The notes: a model not told the origin generated them from the letters alone. Counted from the first letter of the stretch, positions 31,732 to 41,362 are shown. The stretch is DNA of 64,000 bases from a bacterium M00.F.Ca.ET.205.01.1.1 (GCA_004791255.1 SRUQ01000008.1:62001-126000), one strand, 5' to 3'. A program made the numbers and translations.

Positions 31732-32571
31732 CTAGAGGCGCGACCAAGCGCCAACCTCGTACCTGCCGACGACAACGCTTCGATTTGCAATCACCTCGGC
31801 CCGCATTCGCTCCTGCAGGCTGTCGGGACCGAGATCCGAAACACTGATAACGCCCGACTGTTCCATGACAGGAGCCATTGTCACGGCGAGATCGCACAAG
31901 AGGTCAATGCCACTTGAGGTGTCAGATCCGCCACCCGCCAAGGCACTCACCGCCATAGTCGGGGCCGGCAGTCCGGCCTTGATGAAGGCGGAATATAGTC
32001 CGAGTCCTATGTTGGGGTTTGTGCCTACTCTACGAAAGGTCTCGGCTATGCATCGAAAGCAGTTGTCGTAAATCGGCGAGGAAGGAAACGACGCTGTCCC
32101 GGTCCAGTCGACTTCGTGGAAAGCGATGATGCCCCCGGGGCGCAGGTGCCTCGCTATTCCCCTCAACATGGTGACCGGATCTGGTGAGAACATCAGAACA
32201 TAGCGGCCCACAATTGCGTCGAAGAGACCGTCGAACGCAAAATCCGCCGGATCGCATTCCTGAAAGGTAACGTTGTCCAAGGCGCGCTTCCTGGCTCTTC
32301 CCCGGGCGGCTTCGGTTGCCGTGGATGACCTGTCGGAACCGACCACCGTGCCGGTTGGGCCGACAATCTCAGCGGCAAGAAAGGCAACATCGCCAGCGCC
32401 GCTGCCGATATCGAGCACCCGCATTCCGGCCTTAACGCCGGCGCTGCTGAAATACTGTCGCGTTATCGGATCAACCAAGGTCGCCTGGGTCGCCAAGCGA
32501 CGCAGCTCTCGGTCCGAATGACCCAATTCGTATTCGTAACGTCGCTTCCGCTGGGGCTCTTCCTCGGGCAT
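31732..32571 (-). CDS. class I SAM-dependent methyltransferase
   Basis: The 279-residue protein has motif I VLDIGSGAGDVAFLAAEIVG, the acidic residue in VVGSDRSSTATEAARGR, ECDPADFAFDGLFDAIVGR and the post-motif LRPGGIIAFHEVDW. It belongs to the small-molecule methyltransferase type, but the substrate is not evident. Codons are less GC-biased than in the neighbouring nucleoside cluster, which marks the start of an accessory segment reaching to about 35.4 kb. No obvious partner is present. Confidence 0.8.
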   Translation of the reverse strand: MPEEEPQRKRRYEYELGHSDRELRRLATQATLVDPITRQYFSSAGVKAGMRVLDIGSGAGDVAFLAAEIVGPTGTVVGSDRSSTATEAARGRARKRALDNVTFQECDPADFAFDGLFDAIVGRYVLMFSPDPVTMLRGIARHLRPGGIIAFHEVDWTGTASFPSSPIYDNCFRCIAETFRRVGTNPNIGLGLYSAFIKAGLPAPTMAVSALAGGGSDTSSGIDLLCDLAVTMAPVMEQSGVISVSDLGPDSLQERMRAEVIANRSVVVGRYEVGAWSRL

Positions 32572-32663
32572 GTCCTGTAATCCCCTCAGTCACAAATGGA
32601 CGATATCCTCATGCACTAGGAGCCATCGGCGGTTGTCGCCGATTTGATCCAATGTCGGTGATG

Positions 32664-33608
32664 CTACGCAAAGCGCTCGGCGGCCAACCTCTGTTCGTAG
32701 GCCTTGATGTGAGTGTATGCGAGCAGGAGCGTTAGCACATCGACACCAGTCCCCTCAGCCATCCGCAGCATAAAGCCGATGATATGATCGACTTCGGTTC
32801 GGCCGCGCCGCTCAATATCGCGCAGCATCGAAGTCGTGTAGAGCGAGTCCGGCTGCGAAAACGTTCTTCGATATGCGTCCAGGAACTCGCTGCTTGGACG
32901 ATAGCCGCGGGCCGCGGCGATAGCGCTGACGGTGCCCAGCAGCTTGAGGAATATGGCCCCGCCGTCAGGGGTCCGCACGATTTCGCCGACATTCGCTCGC
33001 ATCAGGCAAGTCATGGCGGCCGCTGTCGCAAGGTGGACCAGCTTTTCCCACATCCGCTGCATGATGTCGCTGACGGCATGTACCTCGACGCCCCGCGCGG
33101 CCTCAAACAGCACCCTCAGAGTATCGACGCGCTTCGTGACCTCTCCCGATTGCTCGCCGAATGTAATCGCACGCCAGTCGTCGAGCTGCCGGACAATGCC
33201 ATCTTCGGTCAACGTAACCTGAATCCTGGCCGATCCACCCATCACACGGTTTCGACCGAATGCCTCGTTCAGAATGTCGATGTGGGCGACACCGTTGAGC
33301 AATGGCAAAACGACACCAGAGGCAGCAAGCGCCGGCGCGATTGTCTTGACGGCGTCCTCGAGGTCATAGGCCTTGCACGTCAGGATAACGACATCGTAGT
33401 CCGGCCCGACGTCTGATGCCACGGCGGTTCGGACATCCAACTCTACATTTCCAAATTGGCTTTCAATCCGCAGGCCGCGCCTTTTGAGGAGGTCCCGTCG
33501 TCCCTCTCGCACAAGAAAAGTGACATCAGCGCCCGCTTCGACCAACCGGCCACCGAAATAGCCCCCGATGCCTCCGGCGCCAAGAACCAATATCCTTGGA
33601 TCACTCAT
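32664..33608 (-). CDS. ketopantoate reductase family (PanE/ApbA-like) protein
   Basis: The 314-residue protein starts MSDPRILVLGAGGIGGYFGG, which includes the NADPH-binding GAGGIGGYF. AGGAAAG lies upstream of the ATG at 33608. Family features include VVILTCKAYDLEDAVKTI, LPLLNGVAHIDIL and the C-terminal helix bundle with RRTFSQPDSLYTTSMLRDIE. The enzyme family reduces ketopantoate in pantothenate synthesis, but many paralogues act on other 2-keto acids. With no panB or panC near and accessory-type base composition, this may be a paralogue. Confidence 0.8.
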   Translation of the reverse strand: MSDPRILVLGAGGIGGYFGGRLVEAGADVTFLVREGRRDLLKRRGLRIESQFGNVELDVRTAVASDVGPDYDVVILTCKAYDLEDAVKTIAPALAASGVVLPLLNGVAHIDILNEAFGRNRVMGGSARIQVTLTEDGIVRQLDDWRAITFGEQSGEVTKRVDTLRVLFEAARGVEVHAVSDIMQRMWEKLVHLATAAAMTCLMRANVGEIVRTPDGGAIFLKLLGTVSAIAAARGYRPSSEFLDAYRRTFSQPDSLYTTSMLRDIERRGRTEVDHIIGFMLRMAEGTGVDVLTLLLAYTHIKAYEQRLAAERFA

Positions 33609-34132
33609 GTCTTTCCTGACGCGCACCGCCTGGTAGCAGCACCCCAAGGTACTGCACACCATTCAATTTAGCATAGGCTCATATGTATTGTAGCCGATTT
33701 TCGCCCAATGCCTGGCAGTGAGTTGTCCAACGAGGACCAAGCGCGACGCAGGTACGTCCAGTAGATGTCGCCTAGCCTTCCGCCACGGGGATGAGGGCGG
33801 TTTCTTACCCTACCGGCGCGAAAGTGGAGGGATCGCGTTCGGCTCAGAACGCAACATTCTGAAGACGGCCACTCAGAAGCCCGCTCTTGGCGGAAGCTCA
33901 CATCTCGCCAAACCACCTCAAGCCGTCTTCTGTGCCACACCCCAGTTCCTCCACCATCGCCTCGCGCATCAGGAACTTCTGCGGCTTGCCGGTCACCGTC
34001 ATCGGCAATTCGGTGCGGAAGCGGATGATTGCTCGCCCGATAATCCGCTCCACAACAGTTTCCTGATGAGCGGGTGCCTCATCCCTGCATCTGATCGCTC
34101 ACTTGCACGAGAGATTTCATACACAAGGGATT
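33609..34132. other. spacer containing a duplicated acyl-CoA synthetase 3' end
   Basis: Apart from the duplicated fragment at 33917-34027, no gene is supported here. The left part (33609-33910) must carry the promoter of the reductase gene. Confidence 0.5.
33917..34027 (-). pseudogene. fragment of the acyl-CoA synthetase 3' end (direct repeat)
   Basis: This 111-base stretch repeats the 3' end of the synthetase gene at 35436-35548, in the same orientation. Bases 33950-34027 are identical to 35471-35548 over 78 positions, encoding RTELPMTVTGKPQKFLMREA. The terminal 30 bases are diverged and contain a 2-base deletion that shifts the last codons. The homology stops abruptly at both ends. The chaA gene lies exactly between the two copies. 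Confidence 0.88.
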
Positions 34133-35236
34133 TCATGGTATAAATATGAGAAATATATAAGTAAAAAATACTACAAGATGGACCATTCCAGTCAAGAACG
34201 TCGTTCTTTCAGTGCTGAAGCTTACATTGCATATGAAAAGAGCCAAGACCAAAAGGACCGCATCAGCAGCCGGCAGCCCCAGGGTCAGTCCCCTCCCCGT
34301 CAGCAGGCTGGCGGCTGCGATTCCCGGTATGGTCAGGCCGATCGTGGCGCAAGCCGAGCCCATCGCGACATTCAAACCGCGCTGCAACTCGTTGTTGAGT
34401 GAAGCGCGCACCGCCGAAATGGCCTCCGGCATCAACACCAGCCCCGCGATCATTGCCCCCACAATGCTGTCAGCCTGGGTCACCTGGTAGGCTACGAGCG
34501 TATCTTCGACGCTCGCCGCGACCTGCTCGGCGAGCATGACAATTCCGATCAGCCCGGCCATCAGCAGCAAAGCGCTGGCAGCGAAGTTCTCGTGAGGCGC
34601 GGCGCGCACCGAAACGTTGTGTGGCTGTCCCTGGACAAAGTCTTCCCGGTGCCGGACGGTCTGCGCGAACACGAAGCTTGCATAGAGCAGCACTGAAAGG
34701 ACGCTGACGAAACCAAGTTGGGCTGCCGAAAACGTGCCGGGATCCGTGGCCTGGGTGTAGGTCGGCAGAATAAGCGTCATGACGGTCAGCGCGATCAGAA
34801 CCGCCAGATAGGCACTGGTCCCTTGCCGCACGATGGCCTGCTTGCGGTGACGCCAGCCGCCAAGCGCGAGACACATGCCGACAACGCCGGTGGATGTGAT
34901 CATCACCGTCGAGAAGACGGACTCCCGTGCCAGCGTCGGGTTGTTCTCTCCATGCAGCATCATGGAAACAATGATCGACACTTCGATTGCCGTGACGGCA
35001 AACGTCAGCACCAGCGTGCCGTATGGCTCCCCTACCCGCCGAGCTATCGCCTCAGCGTGGTCGAGCACCACGAAAATGGTGACGAACATGATCGCACTCG
35101 ACAGTGCACCGACAAGGATCCTGGCGTTCAGCGAACCCTGATCCACCGACAGCCCGCTGGCTCTGACCGCGACAGCCATCGCTAGCGCAGCGAGGGGCAT
35201 CGCGTAGGAAATCGCCGATCGTCCGAAACCAGTCAT
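34133..35236 (-). CDS. chaA: Ca2+/H+ (cation/proton) antiporter of the ChaA family
   Basis: The 367-residue membrane protein has about eleven hydrophobic segments. It carries the two cation-exchanger alpha motifs: GEPYGTLVLTFAVTAIEVSI in the first half and MIAGLVLMPEAISAVRASLN in the second, each with its key Glu. It should export calcium or monovalent cations in exchange for protons at the inner membrane. It lies between two direct copies of a synthetase gene end, so it appears to have been inserted. Base composition is lower in GC than the backbone. Confidence 0.88.
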   Translation of the reverse strand: MTGFGRSAISYAMPLAALAMAVAVRASGLSVDQGSLNARILVGALSSAIMFVTIFVVLDHAEAIARRVGEPYGTLVLTFAVTAIEVSIIVSMMLHGENNPTLARESVFSTVMITSTGVVGMCLALGGWRHRKQAIVRQGTSAYLAVLIALTVMTLILPTYTQATDPGTFSAAQLGFVSVLSVLLYASFVFAQTVRHREDFVQGQPHNVSVRAAPHENFAASALLLMAGLIGIVMLAEQVAASVEDTLVAYQVTQADSIVGAMIAGLVLMPEAISAVRASLNNELQRGLNVAMGSACATIGLTIPGIAAASLLTGRGLTLGLPAADAVLLVLALFICNVSFSTERTTFLTGMVHLVVFFTYIFLIFIP

Positions 35237-35436
35237 TCAAGCCCCCCATATGTTTCTGCGAACTTTGTGGAAAGCCTGTGGGGAGCGCCTCAGCCAATGT
35301 CACCGCAACGCCGGCAAGCCCATCGCCCGGCCTTCGATTCCGGCAAACGATACCGATCCGCGGCTCCTGAAGATGCCGCGAGGTCGCTCGACCTTGGCAT
35401 TGTTGAGCGCAACGTCAAAGTCGAGGCGCCCACCCC

Positions 35437-37209
35437 TCAAGCCGTCTTCTGCACCACCAGCCCTAACTCTTCCACCATCGCCTCGCGCATCAGGAACTTC
35501 TGCGGCTTGCCGGTCACCGTCATCGGCAATTCGGTGCGGAAGCGGATGTAGCGCGGGACCTTGTAGTGGGCGATCTGGCCGGCGCAGAAGGTTTTGATCT
35601 CCTGTTCGGTGGCGACCTGGCCGGGTTTCAGCACGATCCAGGCGCACAGCTCCTCGCCATATTTGGCGTCCGGAATGCCGAACACCTGCACTTCCCTGAC
35701 TTTGGGATGGCGGTAGAGGAATTCCTCGACCTCGCGCGGGTAGACGTTTTCGCCGCCGCGAATGACCATGTCCTTGACCCGGCCGACGATGTTGCAATAG
35801 CCCTCGGCATCGATGGTGGCGAGGTCGCCGGTGTGCATCCAGCCGTCGGCGTCGATCGCCTCGCGGGTCTTGTCCTCGTCGTCCCAATAGCCCTTCATGA
35901 CGGAATAGCCGCGCGTGCAGAGTTCGCCCGGCGCACCCACGACGACGGTCGCGCCATCGGTATCGATCGCCTTGACCTCGACATGCGGGTGGATGCGCCC
36001 GACCGTCGAGACACGCTTTTCCAGCGGATCGTCGGTGCTGCTCTGGAACGAGACCGGGCTGGTCTCGGTCATGCCATAGGCGATGGTCACCTCGGACATG
36101 TGCATCAGCGACACCACCTTCTTCATCACCTCGATCGGGCATGGCGAGCCGGCCATGATGCCGGTGCGCAGGCTGGAGAGATCGAAGGTCGAGAAATCCG
36201 GATGGTCGAGCATGCCGACGAACATGGTCGGCACGCCGTAGAGACCGGTGCAGCGTTCCTGCGCGATCGCCTTCAGGGTCAGGCCGGGGTCGAAACCCTC
36301 GCAAGGAAAAACCATCGTCGCGCCCTTGGTGACGCAGCCCATGGTGCCCATCGACATGCCGAAGCAATGGTAAAGCGGTACCGGAATACAGAGGCGATCG
36401 TCGACGGTGAGCTTGATGGCCGAGGTGACGAAATTGCCGTTGTTGACGATGTTCAGATGGGTGAGCGTCGCTCCCTTGGGCGCGCCTGTCGTGCCCGAGG
36501 TGAACTGGATGTTGATCGCATCGCCCGGCTTCAAACTCTCTGAAATCCGGTCGAGGCTGTCATGCTCGTCGCGGCCGGCCATGGCCAGCACGTCGCCGAA
36601 ATTGAACATGCCCGGCGAGTTCTCCTCGCCCATGCGGATGACGATCCTCAGCGCCGGCAGTTTCGCGGCCCTCAGCTTGCCGGGTGTCGCGGTCGCGATC
36701 TCCGGCGCCAGCGTCTCGATCATGCCGAGATAGTCCGAGGTCTTGAAGCTCGCCGCCGTCACCAGCGCCTTGCAGCCGACCTTGTTCAGCGCATACTCAA
36801 GTTCGGTCAGCCGGTAGGCCGGGTTGATGTTGACCAGGATCAGGCCGATGCGGGCGGTGGCGAACTGCGTCACCAGCCACTCCCAGCGGTTGGGCGACCA
36901 GATGCCGACGCGGTCGCCCTTGTGGAGGCCGAGCGCCAGGAAGCCGGCGGCCAGTGCGTCGACCGTGTCCGACAGTTCGCTCCAGGTGAAGCGCTTGTCC
37001 TGGCCGACGAAGATTGCGGCATCGAGCGTGCCGTATCTGCTGACGGTGTCGGAGAACAGGGCTGGAATGGTTTCCTCCAGCAACGGCACCTTGCGCTCGC
37101 CCGAGACATGCGCCCTGCCGTCGACGGGCGCGACAAAGACAATGCCGGAGTGCGCGCCGCGTCCACGCAGATTGGTGGCGCTTTTCAGCTCGTCGAGATT
37201 GACCGGCAT
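35437..37209 (-). CDS. AMP-binding acyl-CoA synthetase (FadD-like)
   Basis: The 590-residue protein starts MPVNLDELKSATNLRGRG at 37209, with AGGAGA upstream. The AMP-binding motif is INIQFTSGTTGAPKGATLTH, followed by YGMTETSPVSF, GELCTRGYSVMKGYWDD and the C-terminal Lys region in VTGKPQKFLMREAMVEE. It belongs to the medium/long-chain acyl-CoA ligases that activate fatty acids for degradation or other uses. The 3' end is duplicated at 33917-34027 beyond chaA. The gene itself is intact. Confidence 0.9.
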   Translation of the reverse strand: MPVNLDELKSATNLRGRGAHSGIVFVAPVDGRAHVSGERKVPLLEETIPALFSDTVSRYGTLDAAIFVGQDKRFTWSELSDTVDALAAGFLALGLHKGDRVGIWSPNRWEWLVTQFATARIGLILVNINPAYRLTELEYALNKVGCKALVTAASFKTSDYLGMIETLAPEIATATPGKLRAAKLPALRIVIRMGEENSPGMFNFGDVLAMAGRDEHDSLDRISESLKPGDAINIQFTSGTTGAPKGATLTHLNIVNNGNFVTSAIKLTVDDRLCIPVPLYHCFGMSMGTMGCVTKGATMVFPCEGFDPGLTLKAIAQERCTGLYGVPTMFVGMLDHPDFSTFDLSSLRTGIMAGSPCPIEVMKKVVSLMHMSEVTIAYGMTETSPVSFQSSTDDPLEKRVSTVGRIHPHVEVKAIDTDGATVVVGAPGELCTRGYSVMKGYWDDEDKTREAIDADGWMHTGDLATIDAEGYCNIVGRVKDMVIRGGENVYPREVEEFLYRHPKVREVQVFGIPDAKYGEELCAWIVLKPGQVATEQEIKTFCAGQIAHYKVPRYIRFRTELPMTVTGKPQKFLMREAMVEELGLVVQKTA

Positions 37210-37309
37210 CGCTGTCTCCTCCCTGCACGGACCAAGCCTATCAGCCTGCCGGGACGGTGGAAATCCCGCCGATGGTACTGGAGGGCGGCTCTCCTTCGAG
37301 GGAAGGTCG

Positions 37310-38008
37310 CTATGCGATCGCCGCCGCCATCTTCGCGGCCATGTCGCGCAAAACGGCCTCGTCCGCTGCGGCACGCGGCTTCCTGGAGGCCACAAGGCAG
37401 GCCTGCGACTTCAGGACGACGCCGTCGCCCAGCACCTTGAGATGGTTGGCGCGCAGCGTGGAGCCTGACGACGTGATGTCGACGATGATGTCGGCAAGGC
37501 CGGCCGCCGGTGCGCCCTCGGTGGCGCCGAGGCTCTCGACGATGCGATAGACCTGGATGCCGTGCTTCTGCGAGAAGAATTGCTGCGTCAGCCGCCAGTA
37601 TTTGGTGGCGATCCGGAGCCGCCGGCCATGGCGATGGCGGAAATCGGCGGCGACATCGTCGAGATCGGCCATGGTGTCGACATCGAGCCATATCTCGGGC
37701 ACCGCGACCACGACATCGGCATGGCCGAAGCCGAGACGGGCGACGATCTCGGCACGCGCCTCCCAGTCGGCGAGGTTCTCGCGCACCAGGTCCTCGCCGG
37801 TGATGCCGAGATCGACCGCCCCCTGGCCGATCTCGCCCGAAATTTCGGACGCCGACAGGAAGGCGACCTCGATGCCCTGCGCGCCCTCGATGCGGCCGCG
37901 ATAGGAGCGCTCGTCGCCGGGCAGGCTGACGGCGAGACCGGCCTTGGCCAGCACCTCCAGCGCCTGCTCCTTGAGCCGGCCCTTCGACGGGATCGCCAGC
38001 GTGATCAT
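37310..38008 (-). CDS. hisG: ATP phosphoribosyltransferase catalytic subunit, short form
   Basis: The 232-residue protein starts MITLAIPSKGRLKEQALEVL. It is the short HisG that lacks the regulatory C-terminal domain and needs HisZ. Conserved parts are VDLGITGEDLVREN, the phosphoribosyl-binding IVDITSSGSTLRANHL and LRIATKYWRLTQQF. It catalyses the first step of histidine synthesis. Its ATG overlaps the hisZ stop codon (38005), so the two are translationally coupled. Confidence 0.96.
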   Translation of the reverse strand: MITLAIPSKGRLKEQALEVLAKAGLAVSLPGDERSYRGRIEGAQGIEVAFLSASEISGEIGQGAVDLGITGEDLVRENLADWEARAEIVARLGFGHADVVVAVPEIWLDVDTMADLDDVAADFRHRHGRRLRIATKYWRLTQQFFSQKHGIQVYRIVESLGATEGAPAAGLADIIVDITSSGSTLRANHLKVLGDGVVLKSQACLVASRKPRAAADEAVLRDMAAKMAAAIA

Positions 38009-39126
38009 GATGCCTTCTCCCGCAGCGCCTCGATGCGGTCGAGCCAGACCGAGAAGCCGACGCCGGGGATCGGCGTCCTGGCGCCAAGCAGAGTCAGCAG
38101 CCGGTCGTAACGGCCACCGCCGGCCAGGGGGCGGTCGCCACCCCTGGCAGCAATTTCGAAGACAAGGCCGGTGTAGTAATCGAGCGGGCGGCCGAAGGCC
38201 GCATCGTAGCGGACCTGCTTTGCCGGCAGACCATGCGCTTCGACCGCCCTGGCGCGGGCGGAGAACTTCTCCAGGGCCGCGCCTAGAGAAAGCCCGGCGC
38301 CGGCGGCAAAGCTTTCCAGCGCCTGCGTGGCGCCATCGAGCGGCACGTCGATCGCCAGAAAGGCTTTCAGCGCTGCAAAAGCCTCGTTCGACAGCCGCAC
38401 GCTGCGCAACTCGGCCTTCTCGATCAGCCGCCGCGCAATGTCCGCCGGTGCGCGCCCGGCCGATGCCGAAAGGCCGGCCGCTTCCATGCCGCCGGCTATG
38501 TGCGCGGAAAGGCCGTCGACATCGCCGTCGAGGACAAGTGCGGCGACCGGACCGGCCAGCTGGCTGTTGCGCGGCGGGTTGGCAAGATCGGCGAGCGCGG
38601 CCTGCAACAGCAACGCCGAGCCGAAGGCACGCGCCAGCCGCATGCGCCAGCCGCGCGGCAGGCCAAGTGCGGCCAGCACCGCTTCGAAGATGCCCTGGTC
38701 ACCGAGCGTGATCGCCAGCGATTGGCCAGGCAGTACCAATGAGAGCAGCGCATGCGCGTCGGCCACGGAACGGGCATCGGCTTCAGCGGTATCGCGGTCG
38801 CCGAGATCCTCGATGCCGGCCTGGAAGAATTCGTTGCCGCCCTCGCGGCGCTGGCGGAACACTTCGCCGAGATAGGAATAGCGGCGCGGCGTGCCGGCCT
38901 GGCTGGCGATGTGGTCGAGACAGACGGGAATGGTGAATTCCGGCCGCAGGCACAGCGTCTTGCCGGTCTCGCTCTCGGTGAGGAAGATGCGGCGTCGCAG
39001 GTCCTCGCCGGCCATGTCGAGGAACGGATCGGCCGGCTGCAGTACTGCGACTTCGACCGCATGCGTGTTGCGCGCGGCGAAGAGGGTGATGATGTCGGCC
39101 GAGATGGCGGGGTAGCGAGAGGTCAT
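38005..39126 (-). CDS. hisZ: ATP phosphoribosyltransferase regulatory subunit
   Basis: The 373-residue protein is a histidyl-tRNA synthetase paralogue without catalytic function (CLRPEFTIPVCLDHIA, then RYSYLGEVFRQRREGGNEF, then GRPLDYYTGLVFEIAARGGD). It assembles with short HisG and gives feedback control by histidine. The gene overlaps hisG by four bases. Between hisZ and hisS is a rhizobial palindromic repeat element. Confidence 0.93.
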   Translation of the reverse strand: MTSRYPAISADIITLFAARNTHAVEVAVLQPADPFLDMAGEDLRRRIFLTESETGKTLCLRPEFTIPVCLDHIASQAGTPRRYSYLGEVFRQRREGGNEFFQAGIEDLGDRDTAEADARSVADAHALLSLVLPGQSLAITLGDQGIFEAVLAALGLPRGWRMRLARAFGSALLLQAALADLANPPRNSQLAGPVAALVLDGDVDGLSAHIAGGMEAAGLSASAGRAPADIARRLIEKAELRSVRLSNEAFAALKAFLAIDVPLDGATQALESFAAGAGLSLGAALEKFSARARAVEAHGLPAKQVRYDAAFGRPLDYYTGLVFEIAARGGDRPLAGGGRYDRLLTLLGARTPIPGVGFSVWLDRIEALREKAS

Positions 39127-39140
39127 GCGCGGCGCCCTTC

Positions 39141-39287
39141 CCTTCTCCCCTTGTGGGAGAAGGTGGATCGGCGCTCAGCGCCGAGACGGATAAGGGGTGC
39201 GTGACGGAATGAGGCGTTGGCGTTCCCTGGAACACCCCTCATCCGACCTCGCTTCGCGAGGCCACCTTCTCCCACAAGGGGAGAAGG
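39141..39287. repeat. rhizobial intergenic palindromic element (RIME-like) between hisZ and hisS
   Basis: A 26-base arm at 39141-39166 (CCTTCTCCCC-TTGTGGGAGA-AGGTGG) is repeated as its exact reverse complement at 39262-39287. Each arm is itself a hairpin (CCTTCTCCC / GGGAGAAGG). Inner sequence includes CTCGCTTCGCGAG. Such elements are scattered between genes in rhizobia and are probably transcribed as stable structure. Confidence 0.8.
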
Positions 39288-39307
39288 ACAAGAGCGCGCG
39301 GCGCTTG

Positions 39308-40894
39308 TCACTTCGACCGCTCCTCGGCCTGCGCCGCCAAAATCTTCTTCACCTCCGCAACCAGCTCACCCTCCGCCACCGTCACCTGGGCAGGTCTCGC
39401 GGCGCGCCATTCGGCGTTGTCCGTGATCTCCTTCGACATGCGGGCGCCTTCGACCAGGTCCTTGATCTGCAGTTCACCCTTGGCGCGCTCGTCGCCGCCC
39501 TGGATGATGGCGACCGGACAACCGCGACGGTCGGCATATTTGAGCTGCGCCTTCATGCCGGCGCCGCCGAGATACATTTCGGAGCGGATGCCTGCGGCGC
39601 GCAATTCGGCGACCATCTTCTGGTAGCGGCCGAGGCTTTCCGTGTCCCTGTCCATGACCAGCACAACGACCGGGGCGATCACGTCGGCGTTGTCGAGCTT
39701 GCCGAGGTTCTTCAGCGCCGTCATCAGCCTGGAAACGCCGATGGAAAAGCCGGTCGCCGGCACCGGCTCGCCACGGAAGCGCGAGACCAGCCCATCATAG
39801 CGCCCGCCGCCGCCGACCGAACCGAAGCGCACGATCTGGCCGTCCTCGTTGGGGATTTCGGCCAGAAGCTCGGCCTCGAAGACAGGGCCGGTGTAGTATT
39901 CGAGGCCGCGCACGACCGAGGGACTAATCCTAACCCGTTTGGTACCGTATCCGGATGCGGTCAACAGGGCCGCGATTTGACGTAGTTCCTCCAGCCCCTG
40001 CCTGCCGATTTCCGTTTCCTCTAGAATCTCCTCCCAATCATCGATGACAAGCGAATTGAGGACCCTAAATCCCTCACCCATGTTGGGCGAGATATCGTCG
40101 TCATCAAGGCCCACACCTTCGTAATGTGTCGCCTGAATGGAATGAACTTTCTCCGATCCAAAGACATCTAGAAGCTTTGATGTCTGCGCCTCATTGAGCC
40201 CAGCACCTTTGGTGAAGTCTCCGCTCTCATCCTTCCGACCCACACCCAAGAGCAGGCGAACACCTTCAACACCAAGCTTATCCAGCTTGTCGATGGCGCG
40301 CAGCACGGTCAGCCGGCGACCGGCATTCTCCTCGCCGCCAAGGCCGATGGCTTCGAGCACGCCATCCAGCACCTTGCGGTTGTTGACGCGGATGACGTAG
40401 TCGCCGCGCTTGATGCCGAGCGCTTCCATCACGTCGGCCATCATCATCGCCATCTCGGCGTCGGCGGCGACGCCGGGCGTGCCGATCGTGTCGGCGTCGA
40501 ACTGCATGAACTGGCGGAAGCGGCCGGGACCCGGCTTCTCGTTGCGGAACACCCAACCGGAGCGGTAGCTGCGATAGGGCTTGGGCAGGCGTTCGAAATT
40601 CTCGGCGACGAAGCGCGCCGTCGGCGCCGTCAGGTCGTAGCGCAGCGACAGCCACTGGTCGTCATCGTCCTGGAAGGAGAACACGCCTTCGTTCGGCCGG
40701 TCCTGGTCGGGCAAGAATTTGCCGAGCGCATCGGTGTATTCGATCAGCGGCTGGTCGGCGGGCTCGAAGCCATAGAGCTCGTACACCGAACGGATCGTCG
40801 CCATCATCTTCTCGACGGCGCGGATGTCCTCGGCGCTGCGGTCGGCAAAACCGCGCGGCAGCCGCGCTTTCGTCTTTTCCGATTTGTCGGCCAT
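39308..40894 (-). CDS. hisS: histidyl-tRNA synthetase
   Basis: The 528-residue class II synthetase starts MADKSEKTKARLPRGFADR at 40894. Motif 2 is YRSGWVFRNEKPGPGRFRQF, the histidine-specific motif is VVRGLEYYTGPVFE, and motif 3 is GFSIGVSRLM. The C-terminal anticodon domain (VVVLVMDRDTESLGRYQKM, then YLGGAGMKAQLKYADRRG) is present. The length is normal for alphaproteobacteria. Codons for residues about 202-325 (bases 39920-40290) are much less GC-rich than the rest, as if this part came by recombination from another donor. The frame is intact throughout. Confidence 0.96.
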   Translation of the reverse strand: MADKSEKTKARLPRGFADRSAEDIRAVEKMMATIRSVYELYGFEPADQPLIEYTDALGKFLPDQDRPNEGVFSFQDDDDQWLSLRYDLTAPTARFVAENFERLPKPYRSYRSGWVFRNEKPGPGRFRQFMQFDADTIGTPGVAADAEMAMMMADVMEALGIKRGDYVIRVNNRKVLDGVLEAIGLGGEENAGRRLTVLRAIDKLDKLGVEGVRLLLGVGRKDESGDFTKGAGLNEAQTSKLLDVFGSEKVHSIQATHYEGVGLDDDDISPNMGEGFRVLNSLVIDDWEEILEETEIGRQGLEELRQIAALLTASGYGTKRVRISPSVVRGLEYYTGPVFEAELLAEIPNEDGQIVRFGSVGGGGRYDGLVSRFRGEPVPATGFSIGVSRLMTALKNLGKLDNADVIAPVVVLVMDRDTESLGRYQKMVAELRAAGIRSEMYLGGAGMKAQLKYADRRGCPVAIIQGGDERAKGELQIKDLVEGARMSKEITDNAEWRAARPAQVTVAEGELVAEVKKILAAQAEERSK

Positions 40895-41109
40895 GGCTGA
40901 GGTCTTTTTGCTGAATAAATGACAACGTCTTTCGAGTGCGCGTGTCCTAGCCGAAGCCGCTTTGTGCGGCAAGGGTTGGCACTTCTGCCCTCTCCCCGCG
41001 CGGGACACGAAACAAAACACACCGAAAATGAAACAATGCCGCCATCGGCGCGGCATCGTGCCGACACAATCGGGGCCGATATAGCGCATCGAAACAATGG
41101 GTTCGGGAC

Positions 41110-41361
41110 ATGAGCAGCGCAGTGAAATTCCATATCGACAGCCATGCAGACGAAATGCCGGCACGCCTGCGCCCGGCCAACACCCTTGCTCCCAAGATGG
41201 TTGGCCAGACGGCGGGACCGTTCGACGTCCCCGCCGACACCGGCAAGCGGTCCTCGATGCGCGACGCGCTGGTGACCGGCCTGCTGGTGATCTACCCGAC
41301 AGTCGCCACCGTGGCGGCGATCGTCGCCGGCCTGTTCCTCGCCAGCGCCAACGGCACTTGA
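41110..41361 (+). CDS. small protein with one membrane segment
   Basis: The 83-residue protein starts MSSAVKFHIDSHADEMPARL. It has a charged N-terminal half and one hydrophobic helix near the C-terminus (ALVTGLLVIYPTVATVAAIV). It resembles small rhizobial inner-membrane proteins of unknown function. Its stop is one base from the end of the convergent tag gene. Moderate confidence that it is expressed. Confidence 0.5.
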   Translation: MSSAVKFHIDSHADEMPARLRPANTLAPKMVGQTAGPFDVPADTGKRSSMRDALVTGLLVIYPTVATVAAIVAGLFLASANGT

Positions 41362-41362
41362 C

